Shown: piece after piece, positions 33,262 to 45,000 of the stretch
Layout: each line of letters starts with the position of its first letter
Numbering within the stretch: the stretch's first letter is position 1
Notes under the pieces: generated by a model
What the model saw: the letters and a program-made list of their open reading frames with translations, nothing else
What the model was told of the DNA's origin: nothing
Database searches by the model: none
Translations under genes and position numbers: made by a program
Source of the DNA: Dipteronia dyeriana
Taxonomy: Eukaryota; Streptophyta; Magnoliopsida; Sapindales; Sapindaceae
Assembly: GCA_032871835.1 (NCBI GenBank)
Contig: CM065297.1
Span: 34,791,598 to 34,855,597, forward strand
DNA: 64,000 nucleotides
Direction: 5' to 3'

Positions 33262-33664
33262 TCATTAATGGAGATTGATCCGAAGCAAGCAACTGATTGA
33301 ACATCTTCAACCGTGCTCCTTAAAGCCACTCCTTAGTTAAAATAGTAAGTGATGATGGTTTTTTTTTACACTCCAACTACTTCCTATTATGGTTCTCTAT
33401 TTTAGAGAACTATCAAATCACTCACCAAATGTAAGGAATTATTTCTTACTAGCTATTTTCTCTATTTTTTTTTCTATTTTTTAATTTTTAACTAATCTTC
33501 TTATTAAAAAATTGATGTCAATTTTGAAACAAAATAAAATTTATTTAATATTTTAAATTTAAAAAATAAAGAATGATTAAAGTGGCTCATAAAAAGTTAC
33601 TATTTTAGATAAAATAGCTAAAATTTTGTTACAATTTTGATAGCATGGCTGGAGATGCTCACTT

Positions 33665-33743
33665 CCAAAATAACATAATGCAAAAAGCTCCAACTAATTT
33701 TTATCAGAAGCCTTCTCCAAATCAATCCTGATGGCATCCGCAC
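33665..33743 (-). pseudogene. Short LINE RT fragment
   Basis: On the - strand the sequence reads AIRIDLEKASDKN then a stop and LELFALCYFG, which fits the LINE RT motif around the first catalytic aspartate (KIDLEKAYD type). Nothing else of the LINE remains; the adjoining ggctggagatgctc suggests a small DNA element cut into it on the left. Low but specific evidence. Confidence 0.45.

Positions 33744-33786
<43 letters not shown>
33744..33786. repeat. (ATT)n microsatellite
   Basis: About fourteen uninterrupted ATT triplets. Confidence 0.95.
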
Positions 33787-33789
<3 letters not shown>

Positions 33790-33908
33790 CTTCTCCCTTT
33801 TTTGTCTGTATAGGGGCTCATTTAACATTCAAACACTTAAATAAATCATAAAAAGGAAAGAAACATACATGTAAATAATTAATAAATAAGAGTGTTTATC
33901 AAATCTAC

Positions 33909-34351
33909 GAGCATCTCCAATATAATCGTGGCTTGTAAAAAAAAAGATGACACGTAGGATTAATTGATATTCTGTTTAAAAATCTTTCTCTAATGCGCAT
34001 ATTCAATATCAACCTAACGTGACAAAAAAAATATTAGACATTGTCAACATGACCGTCCACATTCAGACGGCTTGTTGTACAGTCCTTTTTTAGGTTGACT
34101 CAGCAAATATTTAAAACTGATATTGATTTTTCATTTATTTTGGTAAAAAAATAAAATAAAAAAGAAAATAAGAAATAAAATTGGACATGTCATTAAAACA
34201 AAATGTGTTTTAAACGGAAGCATTGGAGACCAAATTTTAAGTTGATCGTCTATCAAGTCCATATTTATGTCATATAGGAAGAAATTCTCTTGACATTGTT
34301 GTCATGCCAACAATAATTCATATGCAAACCATTTTTACATTGGATATGCTC
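33909..34351. mobile_element. MITE candidate with gagcatctcc-type ends
   Basis: The left end gagcatctccaatataa pairs with the right end ttacattggatatgctc (15 of 17 positions as inverted repeat). The ~440-bp interior is AT-rich without ORF. Ends of this sequence are frequent among plant MITEs. I could not fix the TSD. Confidence 0.55.
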
Positions 34352-34884
34352 TAATCAATTCAGTTCCTCTAAACATTATGCGTTTTTTTCTTTTCCTTTT
34401 TTAATTGTGTATTAATAATTTGAGAGGGTTTATAAATAAAATGTATTATTCATTTCAATAAAGGTACTGATGACATTAGGATGGGTGTTTATAGTAATGG
34501 TTTAATTTTAAATTTTAAACATGGATAAACTTATAAATATTTGTGTATAAATCATAATTTTGGGTGGTAATATCTGCATTATATTGAAAATTTTCCAAAA
34601 CTTATGGGTCCAATTAATTTAAGGGATCGGCTATGTTACCGGGATTCTATTCCTAATAACATTACTTGGCTAAGTAACCTCTATTTAGTTGTCATGTGGC
34701 AGCCAAACTTTAAAAATTAATATGTAATAACCTGTTGTAGCAGGTAATAACTCGTAAAAAATGTTATTAATGTTTTTAAAGTGTTTTAATAATATTTTAA
34801 GAGTACTAAATTTATAAATATTATTTATATTAGGGATAAAAAGGATAAAAATAAAAATAACTTAAAAAATAAATGTAGAATATA

Positions 34885-35798
34885 ACAATTATGATGTAAT
34901 TTTATTAATTATTCCGATATAAATGTTACAAGTCAATGTCATATTGCAACTTTGACATTATATATACCAACAATTTTGTTATATGTAGCTATTATGATGT
35001 AACATGTAACAATTTCATTTTAACTACTTAAAAAAAAAAACAATTTCATTTTAACTACTTAAAAAAAATATACAATTTCAGTTTACTCATTGTGACGTTG
35101 ATCATAACCATTGCAATGTAAATATTCCAAGTTAACATGATGTTGCCAGTAAAATGTTGAATTTACGATTATCGTATAGTTATTAATCATACAGACATAA
35201 AAGTTATAAGTTAATATGATGTTGCAATTTCGACGTTATAGATAATTACTTAAACTCGTAATAGACATAACCACTCCAATGTAATATATAACAAGTTCAT
35301 TTTAACAACTAAAAAATTAATTCAAAACGTACGTAGTATGATGTAGCCCTAACAACTCAAACGTAAATATTACAAGTTGATGTGATGTTGCAAATTAAAT
35401 GGTGGGTTTCTCTATTATGATGCAAGTAGTATTCAAATAGACATAAATGTTACAAGCGGAAGTAATATTGCAAGTTAATACTACGTTGCAAGTAAAATGT
35501 TAAATGTACCCATTATATTGTAGATCATAATCATTGCAATGTAAATGTTGCAAGTTAACATGATGTTGCAAGTAAAATGTTGAATTTACAATTATCACAT
35601 GGTTATTAATCATATAGACATAAAAGTTACAAGTCAGTGTGATATTGTAATTTCGACGTCACAATTACTTAAACTCGTAATAGACATAACCACTCAAACG
35701 TAGTATGTAACAAGTTCATTTTAACATTTAAAATCTTAACTCAAAATGTATCTAGTATGATGTAGCCTTAACCATTCAAATTAAATATTACAAGTTGA
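34885..35798. repeat. ~423-bp tandem repeat
   Basis: The segment starting aatgtaaatattccaagtta at 35115 recurs at 35538 (aatgtaaatgttgcaagtta) and stays similar for more than 250 bp (ttaaactcgtaatagacata, tagtatgatgtagcc). A partial, more diverged copy lies upstream to about 34885. The second copy is cut at 35798 by the copia element. No coding potential. Confidence 0.75.
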
Positions 35799-36015
35799 TG
35801 TTATTAAGGAAAATATGTAGTCAACTACTAATGAATTGTATATCAATTATTTTTTGTTGTGAATATTCTATTCTTGGGTAGTTCCTATACTTTAGTAGGA
35901 GAATTATTTATTTCCTTTGTAACCTGATCATGTAAACAGTATATATATTGTAATTCACTCCATCAATAAAAATGAGTTAAGCCATTCCTCTCAATTCTAT
36001 CCTTGAAAATCTTCA
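35799..36015 (+). repeat. Left LTR of the copia element
   Basis: It starts tgttattaagg and ends cttca directly before the primer-binding site. No second copy exists in the window, so the ends rest on the TG/CA rule, the repeat junction and the primer-binding site. A tatatatt stretch near 35940 is a possible TATA region. Confidence 0.6.
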
Positions 36016-36071
36016 TGGTATAAAAGCCTTTCTAAAACTCTCACAAGTTCAAATCCTCTATTTCTCCAAAA

Positions 36072-38517
36072 ATGGCCGACTCTCCAAAAACTCCTACCAC
36101 CACAAATTCGTCCACCACTCTTTCTAACCAGAACAGTCCAATAGTCATCAATCCTTTTGATAATAAAACCTCTCGCATCTCAATCAACACTACCACTCAA
36201 ATCTCTATCAAACTCACCTATTCTAATTGCACATCATGGCGCTTCCAATTCCATGAAGTTCTCATAGGATGTGATCTAATGGGATTCATTAATGGATCCA
36301 AACTTTATCCTTCACCAACCATCAAAACTGTCAATGTTGAAACCCCAAATTCTGCCAATGGTGAAACCCCAAATCCTGCCAATAGCGAAACTCCAAATCC
36401 GGATTATTCCCTTTGGGTTCGACAAGACCAGTTAATTCTTAGTGCTATCGCTAGGTCTATTTCTCCAAATCTCATTCCTTTTATTGCCTCTGTACGAACG
36501 TCACGCGAAGCATGGAACATTCTAGCTAATACTTATGCTAAATCGTCTCGAGGACGACTCACACAATTAAAAGAGGATCTCTGTCTCCTCCATAAAGGCA
36601 CACAATCAATTACCGACTACATGCAACATGCCAAAATCATTACCGATGAACTTGCCATGCTCAACGCTCTCGTTGACAACGAATATCTCATATTGAGAGT
36701 CTTAGGTGGTCTTGATGAAGACTACAAAGACTTGTGCTCGGCCATGCGAGTCCGTGAAAGTCCTGTTACATTTGATGAATTGCATGAGAAACTCATCAAC
36801 TTTGAAGCACATCTCAAATATAAAGCGCAAAAGAAAGTAAATCTCCTAAACATGCCAGCTTCTGCCAACCCAGCACAAAAACCCTTTCATAATTCACCTA
36901 AAAATCAACCACAAAACCGTCATGTCTATCCAACGACAACCATCGAAAATTGTCCACCCATTTTCTCAAACACGACTTCACCATCACCACATCCGTCCAA
37001 TATTTTCGCTTTACAACCACGTCCCTATCTTGGAAAGTGTCAACTCTGTCGCCAACAAGGTCACTCTGCAAAACGTTGTTCCATGTACAAATACATACCT
37101 TGGTCCCATAATTCTCAATCCAATGTCAACACTAATCCCTCATACTCTCCTCAAGCCCATTTTGTAGCCTCTCAAGCATATCTTGTTACTCCTCTTGCAC
37201 CCTCTGAAACTGAATGGTTTTTGGACTCCAGCGCCTCTCACCATGTTACGTCCGATCTCCAGAACTTGTCTCTCCATTCAGAGTATCCTGTCACTGAGAA
37301 CATCCATATTGGAGATGGCACTGGCCTACCCATCACCCACACCGGTTCAACCACCCTACCATTTTCTTCTCAACTCTTTGTTCTAAATAATGTTTTGTGT
37401 GTTCCATCTATGAAAACGAATTTAATATCGGTTTCTCAATTTTGCTCCAATAATAACGTGTCTGTAGAATTCTTACCCTCTTCTTTTTATGTGAAGGATC
37501 TTTGCACGGGGGCAAGACTTTTACAAGGAACGACTAGAGATGGTGTTTATGAGTGGCCATGTTCACCATCAACCACCAAGCCAGTCATTGCTTTCTCTTC
37601 AATAAAAGTTTCTGTCAACCAATGGCATAGTCGCCTTGGTCATCCGTCTTCTAATATTTTGCGTCATTTAATCTCCAGTCAAGTTTTACCTATGTCATCA
37701 TCGACAATTGTATCCAATCTTTATTGTAATTCTTGTCACTGCAATAAGACCCATAAGTTACCATTTTTATCTTCCTCACTTACAAGTTCTCATTCTCTTG
37801 AATTATTAATATGATGTGTGGACATCCCCAGTTATTTCTCATGATGGTTATAAATATTATGTCATATTTGTTAACCATTTTACTTGTTGTATTTGGCTCT
37901 ATAATCTTAGACAAAAATCTGACGTTCATGACATTTTTGTCCGTTTCAAGGAATTAGTGGAAAAATATTTCAAACATTCTATTATTACACTTTACATAGA
38001 TAATGGTGGCGAATATGTTTCCTTAAAATCTTTTCTTGCCACTAATGGAATTTCTCACCTTACTTCCCCACCGCACACCCCTGAGCATAATGGTCATTCT
38101 GAACGTCGTCATCGTCACATAGTCGAAACTGGACTTACTTTGCTTCATCATGCACACATGCCTATAACCTTTTGGTCGTATGCATGTACTACTGCTATAT
38201 ATCTCATTAATCGCATGCCAAAGGTTTTTCTTTCCATGAAATCATCATTTGAAAAATTATTTCACCATCAACCAAATTACACAAAATTAAAGATTTTCAA
38301 TTGTCTCTGTTATCCATGGATACGACTACATGGGTCTTACAAACTTGCTCCTCGATCTCAGCTGTGTGTTTTTCTTAGCTATTCCTCCACAGAGAGTGCA
38401 TATCAATGTTATGATACAATCTCAAAAACAACATTCATATCCCGTCACGTTACATTTGTTGAGTCAATTTTCTCTTTTTTTCTCATCAATTTCCTAACCT
38501 TTCCTACCCCAAAGATA
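36072..38517 (+). pseudogene. Copia Gag-protease-integrase polyprotein, broken
   Basis: The ATG at 36072 is the first after the leader and opens 580 codons. Order: an N-terminal copia Gag region (SCTSWRFQFHEVL-like, residues ~50-90), a 24-bp repeated ETPNPAN segment, a UBN2-type Gag core (LTQLKEDLCLLHKGTQSITDYM), a CCHC knuckle (CQLCRQQGHSAKRC, residues ~323-336), a protease active site FLDSSASHHVT, where the family has DSG, and the HH-CC pre-integrase domain (WHSRLGHPSSN ... CNSCHC). A small deletion at ~37812 shifts the frame. The integrase core continues at 37816-38517 with DNGGEY and HNGHSERRHRHIVET; the catalytic Glu is kept. Confidence 0.88.
36339..36406 (+). repeat. 24-bp in-frame repeat in copia gag
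   Basis: The unit gaaaccccaaatcctgccaa occurs nearly three times with period 24 bp, adding repeats of ETPNPANS to Gag. Confidence 0.85.
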
Positions 38518-38606
38518 TGACTTTCCAAGAATGGACACAATCAACTCTCATCTTTCCAAAGTCAACGTCAATCCACTCTCAAAATCATTCTCGCCCCACA
38601 GATATG

Positions 38607-38650
38607 ATTTTAGGTGTTTGGTATAATGCACCTCAACAAACACCTAAAAT
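38607..38650. repeat. Perfect 14-bp inverted repeat
   Basis: The arm attttaggtgtttg (38607-38620) is followed by a 16-bp spacer and caaacacctaaaat (38637-38650). It sits exactly where copia similarity stops, so it may be the scar or remnant ends of a small DNA transposon. Confidence 0.8.
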
Positions 38651-40986
38651 ATGGGAAAAAAAACAAACAAATGAAGCGATATTAATAAGGTTCATAGAAT
38701 ATACAAGTCTTACTTAACTAATTACTATCAATTATTTAAATAAAAACAATATTTATATAAAATTGTCGAAAAAGGAATATAGTGGTGTGATTTATTAGTA
38801 AGATAACCGGTGAACGTCTAATTGGTTAAAAAGAAGCAACAAAAGAATATCAAACACTATTTTTATCAACCAATCAAAACTACTTATCTGTATTTTGGGT
38901 GCCGAATGGTTGTACAAAGTTTGTCATAATTATCACTTCACTACACTTGTGTGTTGAAAATTGCAAACACTCGTTCCCAAATTCGTAATCATTACTCTTT
39001 TGCATGATTTATGGCATTCTGATTGACTGATGTTTGACATAATTCTTTTATAACATCAAGACTCTCCCTATTGAGATATGGTTTACATCACCTGCACTGC
39101 TGCACTTCTATATCGGCTTCCACGTCTCGACACGTGTCACTAATCATATACTCTTAAGAATTTCATTAGCTGACAACCGTATAAAACTATCCCAAAAAAG
39201 TACCTAGTCATACGAAGGGATACGAGCAAATGACACTCTACATATACTCCTGTTCAAATCTGCCGACACCAATCTGGACACTTTGACAGTGTTACAACTC
39301 TTGACGTGGACAAACGAGGACCGTTACGTCAAATTTTCCAGCAAGTGACACGAGTGCTGCTGTCTTCTCGCAATAAAGATTATCGGCGGATTGGGACCCG
39401 CAAAATAGATTAGTGGGACCCAGAGGTTACACACGTGCGACAAGCCGCCGGCAAATAGATGAAGTGACCATCGACAGAGACTAGATATTACCGGCGTTAG
39501 GTCTCTCTCTATTATTATTCATTACTTTTCTGTCACAGTCGCTTCTTTCAATTTAATGCTCTTGAGATTTACAATACTGTCCTTCAAACTAACAACCGTC
39601 ACCAACCAGTGACAGTTACACTGTTCTGATGACCGGATGCGGTTGGAACATCTGCAGTGGACATGAGCCAAACATAAGACCCGGTGAAACGATAGATTCA
39701 TAAATTTTAATAAGACGAGGTATTTAAATTAAGTAGTCATTATATAAAAATATATGTTAAAAAATTAAAATCAAAATAAAATTAGTATTTTTAATAAATA
39801 AAATTGAGTTTTTTTCTATAAAGAAAAATTTATAGTATAAAATAAATAAAAAAGAACGTTTATTTAAGATAAACTAAATAATCTTATATTTACAAATAAA
39901 ATAAAATAACAAGAAAAACAATATAAATTACAATATAATTTTATAATACAAAATAAGATTTTATATTTATTATGAATTCACTTTAAATTTATATAAAATA
40001 ATTTATTAATAAATATAGCTAGATATTTTTTTTAAAAAAAAAGTATTCTTCTAATTATTAATAAATAATTGATTTATTTATTCAAAATAAATTAAAACTA
40101 TAAAATAAAGAAAAATATCAAGAATAAAATAAAATGATTCATAATAATAGATGGACGATATTAATATAATAAATTAAAATTTTGAGATTTTAAGATTTAT
40201 TAATACAATACATTAGGTGTATCAAATTAAAATTATTAAAAATATCAAAAGTTCAAAATAATAATATATAAGTTAATAAAAAATTAATTTAAATTAAGTA
40301 AGATAAATTGAGGGTAGTGGAGAGGTTTGAAAATAAAAAGTGAATTGTTTTATTAAAAAAAAGATAAAAATTTAAGAAATAAATTGAAAAAGATGGCAAT
40401 ATATATAATTCTTAAAATTAAGCTAAATGAAGGGCAAAATGGTACATCTTGAACCACCATCATCATTGTGATTAGGACTTCAGAGTAACCCAAACAACTA
40501 TGCTAATAGATTGCACCTTCTATGTTTTGTTAGTTATTTTATATATATATGAAAAGAAAATCGACTTTATTTAAAAAAAAATGAGGTTGGACATGGATCC
40601 CACCTAATCCAAACATGGGTACGGCCCCTGCTGATGCCACATTATCATTTATGGGCCTAATTTAAAAATAATGTGACTTTCCATTTGAATCCTCTCTAAA
40701 CGAGACTTTTTTCACTACAATACTATAAAAATTGGATCCACTTTTTTACCTTAAATAAATAAATAAATAAATAAATTATATAGTGTATTTCAAATAACAA
40801 AACTATCAATAATTATTTAATAAATTATAACAAATTTAAAACAAAACAATTTTTTAAATAAAATATTATTTTATAATATGACAAGTCCAATATTCATAAT
40901 TCAAGTCTTGTAAAATTAACTAAAAAATTTATGTTTTCATTCAAATTATTTTAATTTCATTAAAATAAAAATTAAAAATTAAAAAT
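38651..40986. other. AT-rich intergenic DNA
   Basis: No gene recognised. 38880-39680 is less AT-rich and could be host single-copy sequence, but has no convincing ORF. 39690-40450 is extremely AT-rich. A short (AAAT)n run lies at about 40755-40777. Confidence 0.5.
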
Positions 40987-43402
40987 TGTTAATAGCAAAA
41001 TTTAGCTAGGGACCAAAGAAGAATTTTCCACTTACAAGCCCTCTTGCAAGGTTCCAAATTCTGGCTCATGTAACGGGGTATCAAGGTTCCCGAGATCGAG
41101 CTACCATACAATCCTGCCGGAGTAAGGCGAGGCCGCCCATACCCTCTAAGCATCTCACACGCATCCAGGATCACCAAATAAAGCTCGACATGACCACGTC
41201 AAGCTCTCTATACTAGGATAGAAGCCCGAAGCCAGGTCGACGTGGGAGAACCTGGGTTCCCCGAGGTCGAGGTATCTCGTGACACTTTCCTGGAGCATAC
41301 TACCATCTCTACTTCACCAAGAGACCTTCAGGGTGCTGAATTTGTCTTATAAATGCCCTCCTACCTTATTGAGGTACAATCTCGACCTGTCCGAGCAGAA
41401 AAGGAAGAGACTCGCAAAGCCCCATCATCACCAAAAAGTGCCAAGATCCACTGTAGATCTTGGCATGGCAAAATCAAGTAGCAAGAGCAGTACTCGAGCG
41501 TACCTCTCCACCGTTCCAGAAGCAAGCCAAGGCCACATGTTTATGGCGAACACCTTACTCGGGCTTGCCAGCCAAGCTTCGCCACCCCGTCGGATTCCAG
41601 CGTGGTCAAATCGAGCTCCATCAAAACCCTTGTAAAGTCGAATCAAGCTTCATACAACCAGAATGGTACCTTAAGGTATCTCGTCCTCTGATCGATACCC
41701 GAGTACTGGGATATCAGCTTCGGAACCCATCCGGGGTACGCCTCCTCCATAAAGTAGGAAGAATGATATCGGTAAGGTACCGCGCCACCAGAATATAGAA
41801 CCAGAGTTCTCCTCCAATAGAGAGAGTTGACTTTCATGATTACCATTAATAAGGTAAACCGTATTAATAGAGGTAGTCAACCCTATTTAATGAGGTCAAC
41901 TATATTAATGAAGGAAGTCAACCCTATTAATGAGGTCAACCATATTAACGGAGGTAGTCACCACTATTTAATGAGGTCAACCGTATTAATGGAGGTAGTC
42001 AACCCTATTAATGAGGTCAACCATATTAATAGACGAAGTCAACCCTATTAATGACATGACCAACGCCATTAATAAGAGAATATCCAAATCTTTAATGGCC
42101 ACCATTAGTGAAAGAGTCCAAAAATGAAACAAATACCTTTACCTCCAAGATATCCTCCACATCCGATTCCTTGGGGTCAACTACAACAGAAAATCTCTCA
42201 TAATAAGGAAGAATGATCGATCCATATTCTGGTGAGTAGGCAATAAGCAATTGGAACCTATAAGTATGACAAAGCTTTCTCCAAGAAAAGGATACGCAAA
42301 ATTACATGCTCCAATCAATTCCTATAGAGGATCAAATACGTTCTCTGATACACGGCTCATATGACATATCTGATATCTCGTAAGACACAGTTGAGATCAC
42401 ATATATAATCTCTATCCCAAAAACGACCAGCCCTAGGGAAGTCTACATGCTTCGTTTAAAGTTCTCTCTACATTGTCATTGTATGTGTACCTTTACCATA
42501 AATATGTCTGTATCGGTTAACACTCGATCATTGTTGTAAGCTCTCCGGAGCACCATGGTTGTATTATTTCTCCATTGTTGCAAGCTCCTCGGAGCATTCT
42601 TTGATATATACATAAGGAAGGGTATTCCTCATTCCACTGGATACTGCATTGGGGTTTTTCAGCATGTGATCATTCGTGATGCTTTTTTCCCCTTGGTCAG
42701 TCCACCTCCATCTACAAAAGACTAATTTTTTTCCTATTATCTACTGTATTATGCATGTGTGTATGCGGGCAAGGTACCAACCTCATTGGCTCTAGTTATC
42801 TAATCCTTCTTATATGAGATCGAGAAACTACAACGAAGATCTAGGGAACCAGATCTAGCTCCTACCCCGCTGGACCTAGCACCCTTGTTCTTTATATCTG
42901 CTTGCCAAGACGCATGTCGAGATAGGGAGAAACCATCATGACACGCTTGAAGGAAGTCAATGAGCTCTCCTACAATTTCTCTATAGAAGTGGGCATGGAT
43001 CCGGCATAAAAACTAGACAAGCCCGCCTCTTTAGTCGCCGTATAGGTTAGGGAACTACAAGAAGAAATCAGGGTCCAGAACCGGGCTCTAGGTACCATGA
43101 TGGGCTCCGACCCAGACCCAGGACCAGGACCAGAACCAGGACCAGGGAACAGGGACCAATATCAGCTCATTCATAGCAACAAGAGAACCTTGAGCTCCCC
43201 GTATATCCTCCTTAAGCACGAAGCCCGACTGGTGGGATGCCTCATCTCCTACCTGCTGCATCATCCTTCTTTATCGATTCATTCTCCATATTCATAGGAG
43301 ATCACCAAGGTACAAGGTACCACCCCCGATCACTACCTCCTTGGTAGTGGTCTCGAGGGTGTTAATCAAGATTTTCCACCCAATGCGAATTTTCTGTTAA
43401 CA
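40987..43402 (+). repeat. 5' LTR of the LARD-like element
   Basis: It matches 56400-59477 throughout, except where the latter carries the MITE. It contains the ggtcaacc/attaat minisatellite, several tatata-like stretches near 42400-42610, and a short GPGPEPGPG-coding run at 43108-43150 that is present in both LTRs in diverged form. Confidence 0.88.
41849..42056. repeat. ~41-bp minisatellite in the 5' LTR
   Basis: About five units of the form gaggtcaaccatattaatgg plus aggtagtcaaccctattaat, period 40-42 bp. The same array is in the 3' LTR. Confidence 0.88.
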
Positions 43403-43407
43403 CTTTC

Positions 43408-43425
43408 TGGCGCCGTCTGTGGGAA
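43408..43425 (+). promoter_or_regulatory. tRNA primer-binding site of the LARD-like element
   Basis: The sequence tggcgccgtctgtgggaa starts 5 bp after the LTR end. Primer-binding sites of this type are common in plant gypsy elements, suggesting a gypsy-derived parent. Confidence 0.75.
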
Positions 43426-43929
43426 ATTTCCATACCCCTTTTGAAAGCCTCCATGTCTCTACATGAGTATCATTATATTATCGAGGTAACAAATTCGTTA
43501 TTTATGGAATATCATTTACTATTTATGATGTCCTTTCTCCATATTTGTCTATATCGTCTATGCATCGTGTGTGGTGCTCATTTTGTCATTTAACAAGTTT
43601 TGTTCGTTGTGGAGCAATTATGGTACGTGGGACTCCGGGTGGAACCGGTTCATTATGATGCTTTTATGAAGCGAACCTGCCTAGATAATCATGAAGCTCC
43701 AACACAGTAGCTCCCCGCTTTAAGGTCTCTTACACAGCTGAACCACTATGATACATAGAGAGCTCCTATACTATAGAGCTGCACCTCTCATGCTTCCTTA
43801 TAGAAGATTTGCTCTGCTACCAGTACACCACCTATCTAGCAGATCCACTAGACTTGTACCTATTCATACAGATTCCCTCGTGCCACCGGATCTGCCCTTT
43901 AGAAGCTCCTAGGTAGCGGTAGCAGGTCA

Positions 43930-45000
43930 ACTCATGTATCTGAGAAGCCAACTCAGTTGTGTAGTCTTTGGAGCAACACAACCAGTAGCAAGACTCAGTG
44001 GCTCATCACTTTTTATACCGGGCCGGTCAACGCCCAAGTGAGCCATTGAGCTCCCAGTTCGTTCCAGTGGGATCTAGAGCCCTCTCTCAGTTGATGGGGA
44101 CTTCTAGGATCCCAAGCATGCTTCTGGACCAGTACCAAACTGGTGGCTTCACTCCATATGTACTGGGCCATTCATCGCCCTAACAAGCCACCGAAGGCTG
44201 ATCCGATCGAGAAGTTCCCAGAAGCTTCCCACTCTTGGTAAGGCCTCATACGTGCCTAAGCAAGCTTCTGGAGTAGTAGCACCATTACAAGACCGGTGGC
44301 TTCGCTCCATATGTACCGGGTCATTCATCGCCCTAGCAAGCCACTAAAGCCCGATCTGATCGAGGATAGCCCAGAGGTTTCCCATATTTTGGTAAGGTCT
44401 CCTACATGCCTAAGAAAATCTTTGGAGTAGCAGCCTCGTTGTAAGGCCCAGTGGCTTCTCACTTCTTATACCGGGTCGGTCAATGCCCAATTGAGCCACT
44501 AAGCTCCCGTTTCATTCCAATGAGGTCCAGAGCCTCATTTCAATTTTTAGGGACTCCTTAGCATGCCTCTAGACCCGTACCAGTCAAGTGGCTCCACTCC
44601 ATTTGTATCGGGCCATCCAATGCCTAGATGAATCACCATGGTTCCTACTCATTCCGGAGGGGTCTAGAGCCTTCTATCAGTTATGGGAAACTTCTAGGAT
44701 CCCAAGCATGTCTCTGGATAGTTACCGTACCAGTCAAGTGGCTCCACTCCATTTGTATCGGGTCATCCAATGCCCAAGTGAATCACTATGGTTCCTACTC
44801 ATTCCGGAGGGGTCTAGAGCCTTCTCTCAGTTATGGGAAACTTCTAAGATCCTAAGCATGTCTCTGGACAGTTACCATACCGGTAGCTCAACACCATTTG
44901 TACCAGGCCATTCATCGCCCTAGTGAGCTACCAGGGTCCCAATCTAGACTCCTCAACAGTAGCAGCTCCTTCATACATGGTCCTACTGTTTCGTTGGAAG
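43930..45000 (+). repeat. ~150-bp tandem repeat, partly open as a 50-residue peptide repeat
   Basis: The phrase gtggct(t/c)c.ctcc followed by accgggccattcaacgccc occurs at 43998, 44143, 44296, 44451, 44588, 44738 and (diverged) 44883, spacing 137-155 bp. Units 44588 and 44738 are exactly 150 bp apart, and together with part of the next give an open frame of 111 codons (44588-44923). The peptide unit contains LYRAIQCLDESPWFLLIPEG and SRAFYQLWETSRIPSMSLD. An older unit (43998-44183) still reads LYRAGQRPSEPL ... SRALSQLMGTSRIPSMLLD. I do not recognise the peptide. Further degenerate units lie at about 45590-45850 and 54757-54900. Confidence 0.8.

Larger units (their letters stand above)
35799..38606 (+). 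mobile_element. Ty1/copia retrotransposon, 3'-truncated
   Basis: A 217-bp left LTR, a primer-binding site (tggtataaaagcc, 36016), Gag, zinc knuckle, protease, GAG-pre-integrase and integrase core follow in copia order. RT, RNase H and the 3' LTR are absent; coding similarity fades after 38517. The left boundary is supported because the upstream tandem repeat is interrupted exactly there. Confidence 0.85.

Noticed and set aside
41279..41880. ORFs in the LARD LTRs repeated near 56756-57286
   Set aside because: They occur in both LTRs in several overlapping frames without a domain; treated as non-coding LTR sequence.
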